Shown: positions 1 through 8,075 of the stretch, in pieces
Layout of the letters: each line of letters opens with the position of its first letter
How positions within the stretch are numbered: position 1 is the first letter of the stretch
DNA from: a bacterium
Lineage (GTDB): Bacteria > Desulfobacterota > JAPLJL01
NCBI GenBank assembly: GCA_028713675.1
Contig: JAQTNV010000001.1
Location: forward strand, 124,001-188,000
Direction: 5' to 3'
Length of the DNA stretch: 64,000 nucleotides
The notes under the pieces: model-generated
The model's input: only the letters and a program-made list of their open reading frames with translations
Told to the model about the DNA's origin: nothing
The model's database searches: none
Program-made: the position numbers and the translations under genes

Positions 1-1
1 C

Positions 2-481
2 CTTTTGTTCTTTGATGAGTGCGATTCCCTTTTTCAGTCCCGATATTCCGGCAGGACGGCAGTTGACCGGATGGAAAGCCGGTCGGTCAACATCCTCCTG
101 CGGGAGATCGAGCGGAGCTTTGAGGGGGCGGTTATCCTGGCCACAAACCGGGTTTTTGACCTGGACGAAGCCCTGGAACGACGAATCTCCCTTAGACTCC
201 AGTTCCCGGTGCCCGATGCAGGGGCCAGAGAGCGGATTTGGCGGGGTTTCTTTCCTGCCCAAGCCCCATTGGACTCCCAAGTGGATTTTTGGGCTTTAGC
301 GCATGAATATGAGCTTTCTGGGGGGGAAATAAAGAATGCTGTCCTCCGGGCAATCCGGAGGATCGGTTCCCAGTCAGAGCCAAGGTGCCAGCTAATAACC
401 CAGAATCTTCTTGAGGAAGTTGCCAGGGAGGAACTGGAGTCCCGCTGGAGCCGGGAAGATCGCAAGAGGATTGGGTTTTAG
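2..481 (+). CDS. AAA+ ATPase, C-terminal part (5' truncated by window edge)
   Basis: The frame is open from the first bases of the window, so the start lies upstream. The first visible residues (LLFFDECDSLF) are a Walker B motif with the Asp-Glu pair needed for ATP hydrolysis. ILATNR follows as sensor 1, and DEALERRI carries the arginine-finger region. The last 80 residues form the usual small helical lid. The Walker A half is missing. No partner gene is visible, so the remodelling target is unknown. A 20-bp palindrome lies 27 nt after the stop. Family assignment is firm; specific role is not. Confidence 0.8.
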   Translation, partial: LLFFDECDSLFQSRYSGRTAVDRMESRSVNILLREIERSFEGAVILATNRVFDLDEALERRISLRLQFPVPDAGARERIWRGFFPAQAPLDSQVDFWALAHEYELSGGEIKNAVLRAIRRIGSQSEPRCQLITQNLLEEVAREELESRWSREDRKRIGF

Positions 482-508
482 CTCCCTGCCGGGTAACCAC
501 TGCCCACC

Positions 509-528
509 TTTTCCACATTCGTGGAAAA
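509..528. repeat. Palindromic spacer repeat, copy A
   Basis: TTTTCCAC and GTGGAAAA form perfect 8-bp arms around ATTC. This is the first of five spacer copies of a common NTCCACA..TGTGGA motif in the accessory region. No T-run follows, so a simple intrinsic terminator is not obvious. Confidence 0.7.
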
Positions 529-547
529 TAGTCTTTGTATGTTTTAC

Positions 548-576
548 TTGACCATCGGTAGGTATTTTCAGATAAT
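548..576 (+). promoter_or_regulatory. Sigma70-like promoter for the EEP nuclease
   Basis: TTGACC and GATAAT are separated by exactly 17 nt, and lie about 90 nt before the nuclease start. The -35 matches consensus at five of six positions and the -10 at five of six. Prediction from sequence only. Confidence 0.5.
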
Positions 577-662
577 AACTCAAGGTCTGAAATTAAAGAG
601 TCTCGAATTAGAAATAATTATAAATTTGATTTAAATTCCATAACGGAAAGGAAGGAGTTCGT

Positions 663-1778
663 ATGCGACTGGCAACATTTAACGTAGAGAACATGTTCGA
701 GAGAGCCAAAGCTCTGAATCTAGGCTCGTGGACAGAAGGCAAAACCGTTCTTGAGGATTTCAACAGGCTCAACACGTTGATTCAGGAATCTGTGTATACG
801 GAAGAAATCAAGGCCGAGCTTCTAGATATAATGAAACGTCATAAGGGTTTGATAAAGGACGGCAATAGCGAGTTTCTACGTCTTCGCGACGTTCGCGGAA
901 AGTTTCTTTATCGCCCGAAGAACGGGCCAGTTGAAATCGGTGCTGGGGGCAGAAACGACTGGATTGGTTGGTTCGATCTGGAACGTGAGCCGGTCAAGGA
1001 GACAGCCACTGAAAATACTGCCCGGATCATTGGGATGTTGAACGCTGATATATTATGCGTTGTCGAGGCGGAAGATCGAATCGGTTTAAAGCGCTTCAAT
1101 GATGCTGTAATCCAAAAAGTTGGTGCAAATTCATTTGGCTCCGTAATGCTGATTGATGGAAACGACGACCGAGGCATCGATGTCGGAATCATGGTTCGTA
1201 GTGAATTCGAGATAGCTCTTATGAAAAGCCACGTTGACGATAAGGACACCAAAGGAACTATTTTTAGCCGTGATTGCGCTGAATATGAAGTGAAGACCGC
1301 ACAAGGAAATAAGCTCCTTCTTCTTATCAATCATTTCAAATCAAAAGGTTACGGGCGTTCTGATGAATCGGCTGCGAAGCGGCTACGGCAGGCAACTAGA
1401 GTCCGCCAAATTTATGATGAGCGTATTGCCGAAGGATATAAATACATTGCAATTGCCGGTGATCTAAACGAGATGCCTGATGAATCACCTATGGACCCGC
1501 TCTTGCGCAAAGGTTCCGATTTGACAGACATCATGACGCACCCAAAGTTTATTGGAGATGGACGACCTGGAACGCATGGCAATGGGACCAAGTCAGCAAA
1601 ACTCGATTATATTCTTATGTCTCCAAAACTCTCCGAAAAGGTGACGAATGGAGGTTTAGAACGAAGGGGTGTCTGGGGTGGCAAAAATGGTACGCTCTTT
1701 CCGCATATCCCAACCATAGAGATGGAGATGGATGCAGCGTCCGATCATGCAGCGCTGTGGGCTGAAATCGATGTTTAA
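663..1778 (+). CDS. Endonuclease/exonuclease/phosphatase (EEP) family protein
   Basis: The 371-residue protein has the ordered signatures of the EEP fold: ATFNVENMF at the N terminus, the metal-binding Glu in VVEAED, NHFKSKG, IAGDLNEMPDE, and a C-terminal DHAALWAEI with the catalytic Asp-His. Members hydrolyse phosphodiesters (nucleases such as ExoIII or DNase I) or phosphomonoesters of lipids. No signal peptide is seen, so a cytoplasmic role is likely. The start is supported by a GGAAGGAG ribosome site. It appears to be transcribed alone from the promoter at 548-576. The setting among mobile and defence genes makes a DNase role attractive, but substrate cannot be read from sequence. Confidence 0.85.
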   Translation: MRLATFNVENMFERAKALNLGSWTEGKTVLEDFNRLNTLIQESVYTEEIKAELLDIMKRHKGLIKDGNSEFLRLRDVRGKFLYRPKNGPVEIGAGGRNDWIGWFDLEREPVKETATENTARIIGMLNADILCVVEAEDRIGLKRFNDAVIQKVGANSFGSVMLIDGNDDRGIDVGIMVRSEFEIALMKSHVDDKDTKGTIFSRDCAEYEVKTAQGNKLLLLINHFKSKGYGRSDESAAKRLRQATRVRQIYDERIAEGYKYIAIAGDLNEMPDESPMDPLLRKGSDLTDIMTHPKFIGDGRPGTHGNGTKSAKLDYILMSPKLSEKVTNGGLERRGVWGGKNGTLFPHIPTIEMEMDAASDHAALWAEIDV

Positions 1779-1800
1779 AGCAATGTCATTATTGAACACT

Positions 1801-1875
1801 ATGGAAAGGACTTTTCCCTGCCTGCTGGTCTTTACCTGTTCTCATCATGGCGGCGTTTGTGGGAGTCAAGATTAA
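1801..1875 (+). pseudogene. 24-codon frame ending in a CSHHGGVCG motif, probable remnant
   Basis: An ATG at 1801 opens a short frame whose end reads CSHHGGVCGSQD. The same nine residues end the lipoprotein encoded just downstream. The 27 matching bases differ at only three sites, all third codon positions. There is no convincing ribosome site. It is either a decayed duplicate of the lipoprotein tail or a very short real peptide; I favour a remnant. Confidence 0.35.
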
Positions 1876-1896
1876 TTTTTTAAGGAGGAATATTTT

Positions 1897-2085
1897 ATGA
1901 ATTTCAAATCAATTATTAAAGTTTTATTCGTTCTTATTTTTTTAACGATTTTCTTTTTTAACTGTGGTTTAGAAGAAGATGATAATAAGGCTCCCTGTTG
2001 TGATGGAACTACAAGTCCAAGTTGTTATTGTGATGGAGACTTACAAGGGTGTTGTTCTCATCATGGTGGTGTTTGTGGATGCTAA
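1897..2085 (+). CDS. Small cysteine-rich secreted or lipoprotein with CSHHGGV motif
   Basis: The 62-residue product starts after a strong AAGGAGG site. A hydrophobic segment (residues about 8-21) ends at Asn-Cys, resembling a lipoprotein signal with a non-canonical residue before Cys. The remaining 40 residues contain eight more cysteines, in CC, CYC and CC pairs, and end in CCSHHGGVCGC. The Cys-Ser-His-His-Gly-Gly-Val string recalls the core of the small DUF3761 family, from memory. The Cys/His density suggests metal binding or disulfides outside the cytoplasm. It is followed by a second exported protein and a thermonuclease. Confidence 0.65.
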   Translation: MNFKSIIKVLFVLIFLTIFFFNCGLEEDDNKAPCCDGTTSPSCYCDGDLQGCCSHHGGVCGC

Positions 2086-2110
2086 TCTACAAATATATTA
2101 AGGAAGAAAA

Positions 2111-2773
2111 ATGAGGAAGAAATCTTTAATCATTGGCCTTTGCGGTTTTTTCGCAGGAATAGCTTTTGTAATCCAGTGTGGGAACGATGCAAAATCTATA
2201 GCAGGCAAGATTGCCACTGCCCTGGATATTTCCTTTGATAATTCTGGGACTAACCTTGCATCCCAAAATGTTCAGGACGCTATCTCAGAGATATCCTCGA
2301 ATATTGATAAATTAAGTGTAAAAAAATCGCTTTATATTAAAGATGGAGATGGAAATTTACTTGGTATTTTTATTCAAAGACTTTATGGCGGTAGTTATGA
2401 ATATTTTTCTATTGAAAATAATTCTTTAATGGAAATTAATAGTTTTGATGGCTCTTTATGTTCAGATTTAAGGTCTATTCCAGCAATATATTTTATGGAA
2501 AATGATTGTGTAGGAAATGCATATTCAAATATAAGTGACATGTGGTCTGGAAAAGATAAAATATTTTGTGGTCCTAATAATTCTTTTTACAAAATAAGTA
2601 GTGTTTTACTCAAAAACACAAAAGTCATAAGTATGAAAACGGTTGACTCCATTACCAAACAAATTACTTGTAGTAATAACCCTTACAATTTCAATATAGA
2701 TATAGCAAAACTTGAACAAATAACCTTGCCAAAGATACAATATACTCTTCCCATAACGATTGAAGCTAGATAG
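2111..2773 (+). CDS. Exported hypothetical protein with a tail-fibre-like segment
   Basis: The 220-residue protein has a basic N terminus and a hydrophobic stretch ending in Ile-Gln-Cys, so it is probably exported and perhaps lipidated, though Gln before Cys is unusual. Residues about 38-58 contain FDNSGTNLASQNVQDAI, a pattern often seen in phage tail fibre and surface-repeat proteins. The rest is Asn/Ser-rich beta-like sequence with scattered Cys. The start follows AAGGAAG. The thermonuclease begins 3 nt after its stop, so the two are probably co-transcribed. Function unknown. Confidence 0.6.
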   Translation: MRKKSLIIGLCGFFAGIAFVIQCGNDAKSIAGKIATALDISFDNSGTNLASQNVQDAISEISSNIDKLSVKKSLYIKDGDGNLLGIFIQRLYGGSYEYFSIENNSLMEINSFDGSLCSDLRSIPAIYFMENDCVGNAYSNISDMWSGKDKIFCGPNNSFYKISSVLLKNTKVISMKTVDSITKQITCSNNPYNFNIDIAKLEQITLPKIQYTLPITIEAR

Positions 2774-2776
2774 ATA

Positions 2777-3502
2777 TTGAATCCGAAACGGTATATCTTT
2801 TTCTTTTTATTCCTACTCTTACTATTATCTCCTTCAGTCTTCTCCTTTCCCCTCTCCCCAGTCTTCCGTGTCGTTGACGGTGATACTATTGTCGTAAATT
2901 ACCAAGGCCAGAAAGAAAAAGTCCGCCTAATCGGTGTAGATACCCCCGAAACCGTCGATCCTCGGCGTCCAGTCCAATATTTCGGGAAAGAGGCATCGAA
3001 CTTCACTAAAAGGATGCTCACCGGCAAGCAGGTTCGTCTGGAATTCGACCAGAATAAACGGGATAAATACGGTCGGCTTCTGGCCTATATTCATCTCTCC
3101 TTGGCCCAGGCGAAGGATGCACCTGACTGCATGGTAAAATCTGGTCCTGCTGAGTTCGATTTCGATGCTTCCCTGATTTCCTGCGGTTATGGCCACGCTT
3201 ATACCCGTTTTCCCTTCGCCAGGATGGATAAATACCGGGACTTGGAACGGCAGGCCCGGTTTTCTAATAGGGGACTATGGGCCGGAGGGAATAGCTATGA
3301 GAAATTATTCGACAAAGCTGGGGAAAAGGGGATATCTGCCAAGCAGGAAGGGTATTTCGTCGCCAGTAGGAATTCAGATAAGTTCCATAGACCCGACTGC
3401 AAATGGGCGATGAAGATCAGCGATAGGAACCTGATAAAGTTCAAGACAAGAGAAGAGGCGATAAAGGCAGGGCTTAAGCCGTGTGGGGTCTGTAGGCCAT
3501 GA
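2777..3502 (+). CDS. Exported thermonuclease (SNase-like) with C-terminal Cys-rich Ada-like tail
   Basis: The 241-residue protein probably starts at TTG, 3 nt after the previous stop; no ATG is available before the signal peptide. A strong signal sequence is followed by the staphylococcal nuclease fold: VVDGDTI for metal binding, RLIGVDTPE with catalytic Arg and Glu, and DKYGRLLAYI with the second catalytic Arg. From about residue 195 a small domain carries FHRPDCKWA and ends PCGVCRP, resembling the metal-binding module of Ada-type proteins that often follows such nucleases. It should cleave DNA or RNA outside the cytoplasm. Its stop overlaps the next start by 4 nt (ATGA). Confidence 0.85.
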   Translation: MNPKRYIFFFLFLLLLLSPSVFSFPLSPVFRVVDGDTIVVNYQGQKEKVRLIGVDTPETVDPRRPVQYFGKEASNFTKRMLTGKQVRLEFDQNKRDKYGRLLAYIHLSLAQAKDAPDCMVKSGPAEFDFDASLISCGYGHAYTRFPFARMDKYRDLERQARFSNRGLWAGGNSYEKLFDKAGEKGISAKQEGYFVASRNSDKFHRPDCKWAMKISDRNLIKFKTREEAIKAGLKPCGVCRP

Positions 3503-4383
3503 AAAAAATTAGAAATAAAATAAAATTAAACATGCCTAAAGATCTGGAAATTCTCATTTCCGAAAAATCTACATTGAATAGACAATTTTTTCGACTCGCT
3601 GATGAAGCTGGTGATCCTCAGCAATTAGTATCTGAACTATTTGATATTCTGCCAAATAAAATAAAAGAAGCACCAGCTTTTTTATTAATAACTGGGAAAT
3701 GGCATTATGATTATGGTATTCCGTATATAAATCTACCCGAAAATACGAATGTGATTGGGACCCCACAATGGCCAGAGGTAAAAATCCTTTATCAATCCTT
3801 AAAAATAGCTCATACGTATTTAACGCATCAGCAATTTGATGTGTTTGTTCAAAGGTTGATAGATCCGGCAAAACACAATGATGTATTGTTTGAAATGAGG
3901 CCACTGTTATATATCACAAAATCTTTTTGCCCAATATACGAAGTTTCCGGGTATGGTTCGGGTAATAAAACTATTGATTGGTTAATAAAGCCAGCTTCTC
4001 CGCCATTCTTTTTAACTGAAGTAAAAAATCGTGAGAAAAGCATGATCAAATTTCTTCATGATGTCACTCCTAAACTTAATCGTGGAGAAGATTTCATTAT
4101 TCCCCCCAAACCTGATCCTGGTGATCTTTTCAAGAGCACATTAGAAAAATTCAAATCAAGAATAGACAGCTCATGGTTACAAGGCGTATGGGTCCAAACA
4201 CAAATTATTGAAGATAGATCATCCGTCATTCAATATTTTAACAAAATTGATCATACTATATTGCAGTTTTTAATTATTTCTAAATGGGGAAAAGATGCTT
4301 TTGTTTTAACACGGACAGAGCAACAGAAACGTCAATTGATAGATTTTTTTGAAATTAATGAGTCAACTTTATTGGATTACTGA
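3499..4383 (+). CDS. Hypothetical protein, candidate PD-(D/E)XK nuclease
   Basis: The 294-residue protein is translationally coupled to the thermonuclease through an ATGA overlap. There is no signal peptide. Residues 160-176 read IDWLIKP then FFLTEVKNR, giving an Asp followed by Glu-x-Lys spaced as in PD-(D/E)XK nucleases, with hydrophobic strands on both sides. The N-terminal half is helical and not recognised. A nuclease role is inferred from that motif alone. The coding sequence is AT-rich compared with the later metabolic genes, fitting horizontal origin. Confidence 0.55.
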   Translation: MKKIRNKIKLNMPKDLEILISEKSTLNRQFFRLADEAGDPQQLVSELFDILPNKIKEAPAFLLITGKWHYDYGIPYINLPENTNVIGTPQWPEVKILYQSLKIAHTYLTHQQFDVFVQRLIDPAKHNDVLFEMRPLLYITKSFCPIYEVSGYGSGNKTIDWLIKPASPPFFLTEVKNREKSMIKFLHDVTPKLNRGEDFIIPPKPDPGDLFKSTLEKFKSRIDSSWLQGVWVQTQIIEDRSSVIQYFNKIDHTILQFLIISKWGKDAFVLTRTEQQKRQLIDFFEINESTLLDY

Positions 4384-4417
4384 AATTGAAGAATCCCATA
4401 ATTCCAAAACTAATTAA

Positions 4418-6739
4418 TCAATTGATCTGACGAACGCACCGAAACCCGAGGTTGTCGCCCCGATACGCCCAGCGGGTGCTGCCTCGACCCGAAGCGCGCA
4501 GAGAGCCGGTGCCGTAGTTCCAACTGCCACCACGAATGACACGGGACGACCCCGATGAAGGCCCTTGTGGGTTCCGGGACGGGCTTTTACCGTAATATCC
4601 CGAATCATACCAATCACTCACCCACTCCCAAACATTTCCTGCCATATCCATCACCCCATAAGGACTCGCCCCTTTAGGTTTAGAGCCAACCGGCCAAGTG
4701 GAATCCTTCCCGCACCCATTACCGCCATAACCTATCACCATATAATCGCAATTTGCCGTCTCATTTCCCCAGGGATATTTACGGCCATCCGTTCCCCGCG
4801 CGGCCTTCTCCCACTCTGCCTCCGTCGGCAATCGCTTCCCCGCCCATTCGCAATAATTATTGGCGTCGTGCCAATCCACACAATTCACCGGGTGATTCCC
4901 CCGATCTGAATACCCCCAGTTGCAATACTGGTTGTCGCTTTTGGATTTCGGTGCATCGCACTTCAAGGTATTCACGCATTTCTGGTATTCCGCCACCGTC
5001 ACTTCGTATTTATCAATGTAATATGCATCCAGGGTTACCTGATGATAGGGTTTCCCATCGTCACCGCATTGATTATCAACCGAGGAATTGCATCCCATCA
5101 TGAATTCACCGGTAGGAATATACGCCATATCAGGATATTTTTTCTTAGCCACTTCCTCCGCAACCTTCTCTTCCTTTTTCCTTACTACCTCCTCCGATTC
5201 TTCCAGTTTGATCGTCACCGAGGCCATTTTTTGGTCTTCAATTAGTGCGGTTTTATTTCCCTCTTTGTCTTTGGTTTTCACTATTATCTCATGGTTTCCC
5301 ACCGGGATACCGGTAAGCGTAAGCGGGGCGCTTCCTTTTTTTATCCCATCAATAAAAACCTTCGCCCCTGGTTCTGGCGGGTCGGTAAAAATGCTCAGGG
5401 AACCCACCATTTGAACCAATTTCCCTTGCTCTCGCGTGATCGCTACCTGCTTTCCACTGGCAATAGAAAGCTTGAACGACTTGGTATGGTAACCATCCAT
5501 CCTCAAAGAAAGCTCATATTGCCCCGGCGAGAGTTCAATCGATACCGGCGTCTTTGTTTGGAGATCTACAATATGAGCTACTTCTCCATTTTCATTAACA
5601 ATTTTTACAGGCACCATCGGGAAGACTTGTGTCTTGCCCTGATCGGTATTGTTGACGAATACCTCCGCTCCGGCAGGATCGGACTCTAATGAAACCGTCC
5701 CGAAATTGGGAGACAGCGGATAGTTCTTTATAGTCTTCTTTTCGTCTTCCACCAAAACCACCTGATTCTTGATCGGATCATAAAGATCGAGAGAAACCGA
5801 GACCAGGCACTCTCCCGATCTCATCCGCTCGTTCCGGTATGGGGTAGTCCCCACCTGCGTGCCCCCGATCTCCACCTTTGCCCCTGGCGGTTCCGAGACA
5901 ATCTCTAGGGTTCCGAAATTGGGCTTGAGCTTTAGGCCTTCATATTTGGTTACCCCCGGCTTCAAATTCACGGGAAAAACCAAGGGATGAAAATCCGATT
6001 TTTGCAGGGTGACCTGGACAACCTTGCCCGGCTCCAGGTCGGTCTTCTGGAAGGCTGGTTCGGTGTTCCCCGTCTTGAGATTCCCGAGGTAAACATCCGC
6101 ACCCGAAGGACTGGTCGTAATATAAAGACCGGCGGGACCCGATGCTGCGGTAACTACCTGGGTAGGATTAACCTCGGTGATTCCCCCTTCTGCCGGGCCT
6201 GAAGGAACTAACCCCGGAGAAACGAACCCTGGACCCACCCCAGATTCCTTACCTTCCTTCCGACCTGATAATTTCCTCCCCAAAATATGGGCTGCTTTCT
6301 GCAAATCACCGGCCTGGCACAAGCAGCTCTCGATCTTGGTTTGGTCCACGAAATAAAGAACTGTATTGGGTTTTCGCTTATAAAGCTTCGCCGAGAATGC
6401 ACATTTTTCTCCCGCCTTACTGACCTCTGCTTTTACAAATAAATCCGCATCCAGCTCAGCGGCAAGATCAGCCAAGCACTCTGGTCCATCGCAAGATTTC
6501 TGGCTTTTTTCCTGGATTTGTTTGAAATAATAATAAAGCGTATCCCGGTCAACCAGATTGTAATTACCAGCATCGGCAAATTCAGCAGTAAGCGCATCGG
6601 TCAGAACCCCTTCCTGGATCGGCTTGGGGGTAAGACCTTTCAAATCCACCTCGAAGATAACCAATACCTCTTTTTTCTGGGCGAGGAGAGCTGGAGCCAG
6701 GAGTGCAAGTAGAGCACAGGTTAGGATCAGTTTTTGCAT
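4418..6739 (-). CDS. PEGA-repeat protein with C-terminal SUMF1/FGE-like domain
   Basis: The protein is about 773 residues from ATG 6739, which opens directly on a signal peptide (MQKLILTCALLALLAPALLAQ). ATG 6757 and GTG 6763 are alternative starts overlapping the upstream gene. Residues about 190-510 hold several PEGA-type beta repeats (GLYITTSPSGADVYLG, GTLEIVSEPPGAKVEIGG, GTVSLESDPAGAEVFV). A low-complexity lysine/glutamate linker follows, then a formylglycine-generating-enzyme-like domain from MAYIPTGEFMMG to NLGFRCVRQ. The catalytic Cys pair of true FGE is absent from RGGSWNYGTGSLRASGRG, so sulfatase activation is unlikely. A surface or binding role is more plausible. Confidence 0.85.
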   Translation of the reverse strand: MQKLILTCALLALLAPALLAQKKEVLVIFEVDLKGLTPKPIQEGVLTDALTAEFADAGNYNLVDRDTLYYYFKQIQEKSQKSCDGPECLADLAAELDADLFVKAEVSKAGEKCAFSAKLYKRKPNTVLYFVDQTKIESCLCQAGDLQKAAHILGRKLSGRKEGKESGVGPGFVSPGLVPSGPAEGGITEVNPTQVVTAASGPAGLYITTSPSGADVYLGNLKTGNTEPAFQKTDLEPGKVVQVTLQKSDFHPLVFPVNLKPGVTKYEGLKLKPNFGTLEIVSEPPGAKVEIGGTQVGTTPYRNERMRSGECLVSVSLDLYDPIKNQVVLVEDEKKTIKNYPLSPNFGTVSLESDPAGAEVFVNNTDQGKTQVFPMVPVKIVNENGEVAHIVDLQTKTPVSIELSPGQYELSLRMDGYHTKSFKLSIASGKQVAITREQGKLVQMVGSLSIFTDPPEPGAKVFIDGIKKGSAPLTLTGIPVGNHEIIVKTKDKEGNKTALIEDQKMASVTIKLEESEEVVRKKEEKVAEEVAKKKYPDMAYIPTGEFMMGCNSSVDNQCGDDGKPYHQVTLDAYYIDKYEVTVAEYQKCVNTLKCDAPKSKSDNQYCNWGYSDRGNHPVNCVDWHDANNYCEWAGKRLPTEAEWEKAARGTDGRKYPWGNETANCDYMVIGYGGNGCGKDSTWPVGSKPKGASPYGVMDMAGNVWEWVSDWYDSGYYGKSPSRNPQGPSSGSSRVIRGGSWNYGTGSLRASGRGSTRWAYRGDNLGFRCVRQIN

Positions 6740-6746
6740 GGTTAGG

Positions 6747-6989
6747 TTAGCCCGCATTTTCACTGGTCTTTTTTATTGACTTGATCCACCCAGCATAGAA
6801 CATACTCCAGTTATGGTCGGGATCGTCCTTCGAGGCGGACATCCTGACCGACTGGGACCTCTCGTTGTAATCGGTAAGGTAGCCCAGGGCGTCGAGGTCG
6901 CCGTGCTTTAGGATATAGACCCGCTGGCCTCGGTATTCCCGAAGTTTCGCTTTTATTACATCTGGGACCTTGTCGGGTATCTGGATCAT
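6747..6989 (-). CDS. Small hypothetical protein, middle gene of PEGA/SUMF1 operon
   Basis: The 80-residue basic protein overlaps the upstream coiled-coil gene by 4 nt (ATGA) and ends 7 nt before the likely start of the PEGA/SUMF1 gene. That tight coupling supports it as a real operon member. It is soluble, with no signal peptide. A SPDK-like start and the segment YRGQRVYILKHGDLDALGYLTDY suggest a compact alpha/beta fold. I do not recognise a family. Confidence 0.6.
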   Translation of the reverse strand: MIQIPDKVPDVIKAKLREYRGQRVYILKHGDLDALGYLTDYNERSQSVRMSASKDDPDHNWSMFYAGWIKSIKKTSENAG

Positions 6990-7204
6990 TTTGCTTTTTT
7001 TCTTTTTACCTCATTCAGCAATTCATTCGCCCTTTTATCCAGTTCCTTGGCATCGATCAGGCCCTTTTCCATCATCTGCTCAAGAGCCGCTTTAAACGGG
7101 ATCAGGGCAAGGACCACTTGATTATGGTTCTTGGTTAATTCCTCAACGGATTCTTCGAGTTTTTTAATACGGGTTAGAGTGTCTTTGAAATCTTTTTCAG
7201 TCAT
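6986..7204 (-). CDS. Small coiled-coil protein, first gene of PEGA/SUMF1 operon
   Basis: The 72 residues are almost entirely helical, with heptad-like spacing in IKKLEESVEELTKNHNQVV, a short hydrophobic centre (LALIPFKAALEQMM) and a very basic tail (EVKRKKAK). It opens a three-gene minus-strand operon in which each start overlaps or abuts the previous stop. It may oligomerise or scaffold the next product. No family is recognised. Confidence 0.6.
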   Translation of the reverse strand: MTEKDFKDTLTRIKKLEESVEELTKNHNQVVLALIPFKAALEQMMEKGLIDAKELDKRANELLNEVKRKKAK

Positions 7205-7299
7205 CTAATCTTTCTAAGCAGAGTCCTGCCATGTGAGCATAGGTAGCTACCTGACCGATGGTTTCAATAAGTTAAACAAACCTTCTATTTAATTACTTT

Positions 7300-8031
7300 T
7301 TACCTTGAAGGGGGGATGGTAAACATACGTCTGGCTTCAATGTTTTCCTTAAATACTTTATTAATGTGTTTCTCTAATTCTTCTTCATATTTTTTTGCTC
7401 GTTCTTCTTCGACTTGCGGTGAAGGCTTTTCTGGTTTTGAAGGATTACCGACATCGTCATTATAAACATAGTAGACTTCAATTCTCTTATTTTTTTTGTC
7501 AATTATTTCAGTGGGCGTAAAAGTGTATTCTTTTCTAATTTCTTCAAAATTTATTATTGAATCATGAAAGCTCTTGGAGACCAGAAGATGATTTTCATCC
7601 CCTGTATCCATTATCCTTTGTGTGTTGTTGATAGCGTTTCCTGCAATATTTTCTTTGCCATTAATATCAGAATAAATACATCCAGGTCCATTATGTAAGC
7701 CCACACGAATTCTAATGCATGATCTCTTTACAATTATCAATAAAAGCACGGCAAAATTGAAAGCTGTATGTTCATTATTAAAACACAAGACTACACCATC
7801 GCCAGTAGGAAATTCTGTAACAATATCCTTATGTTTTCTCTTAATATAAGATAGGGTAGAAGTTAATCTTGTTATAACATACCATGCCTTTTCATTAGGA
7901 AGAAAACTATAACTGACAATATCAATAAAAAGATAGGAATAGGAGGCCTTTTTATATCTTCCTTCCTTGTATACGTCGATTAATTGGGATTCCTTTTCTT
8001 TTTCTTCTTCTATTTCCGCTAAATATTTCAT
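7300..8031 (-). CDS. Class III nucleotidyl-cyclase-like protein
   Basis: The 243-residue protein carries a cyclase homology domain at about residues 32-165. FIDIVSYS gives the first metal-binding Asp (37), PTGDGVVLCF the second (78), RIRVGLHNG the core strand, and GNAINNTQRI the Asn135/Arg139 pair that stabilises the transition state. The base-selecting Lys usual before GDG is replaced by Phe in FPTGDG, so base specificity is open. The C-terminal 40 residues are charged helix. No membrane or receptor domain is fused. It stands alone between the PEGA operon and an XRE regulator in accessory DNA. Confidence 0.75.
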   Translation of the reverse strand: MKYLAEIEEEKEKESQLIDVYKEGRYKKASYSYLFIDIVSYSFLPNEKAWYVITRLTSTLSYIKRKHKDIVTEFPTGDGVVLCFNNEHTAFNFAVLLLIIVKRSCIRIRVGLHNGPGCIYSDINGKENIAGNAINNTQRIMDTGDENHLLVSKSFHDSIINFEEIRKEYTFTPTEIIDKKNKRIEVYYVYNDDVGNPSKPEKPSPQVEEERAKKYEEELEKHINKVFKENIEARRMFTIPPSR

Positions 8032-8075
8032 GTTTTCTCCAAAATGTTGCTTAAAAGAACAGACCTTCGACTCTA

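Noticed and set aside
4418-5200. Active formylglycine-generating enzyme
   Set aside because: The two catalytic cysteines are missing from the conserved C-terminal segment, and no sulfatase gene is nearby.
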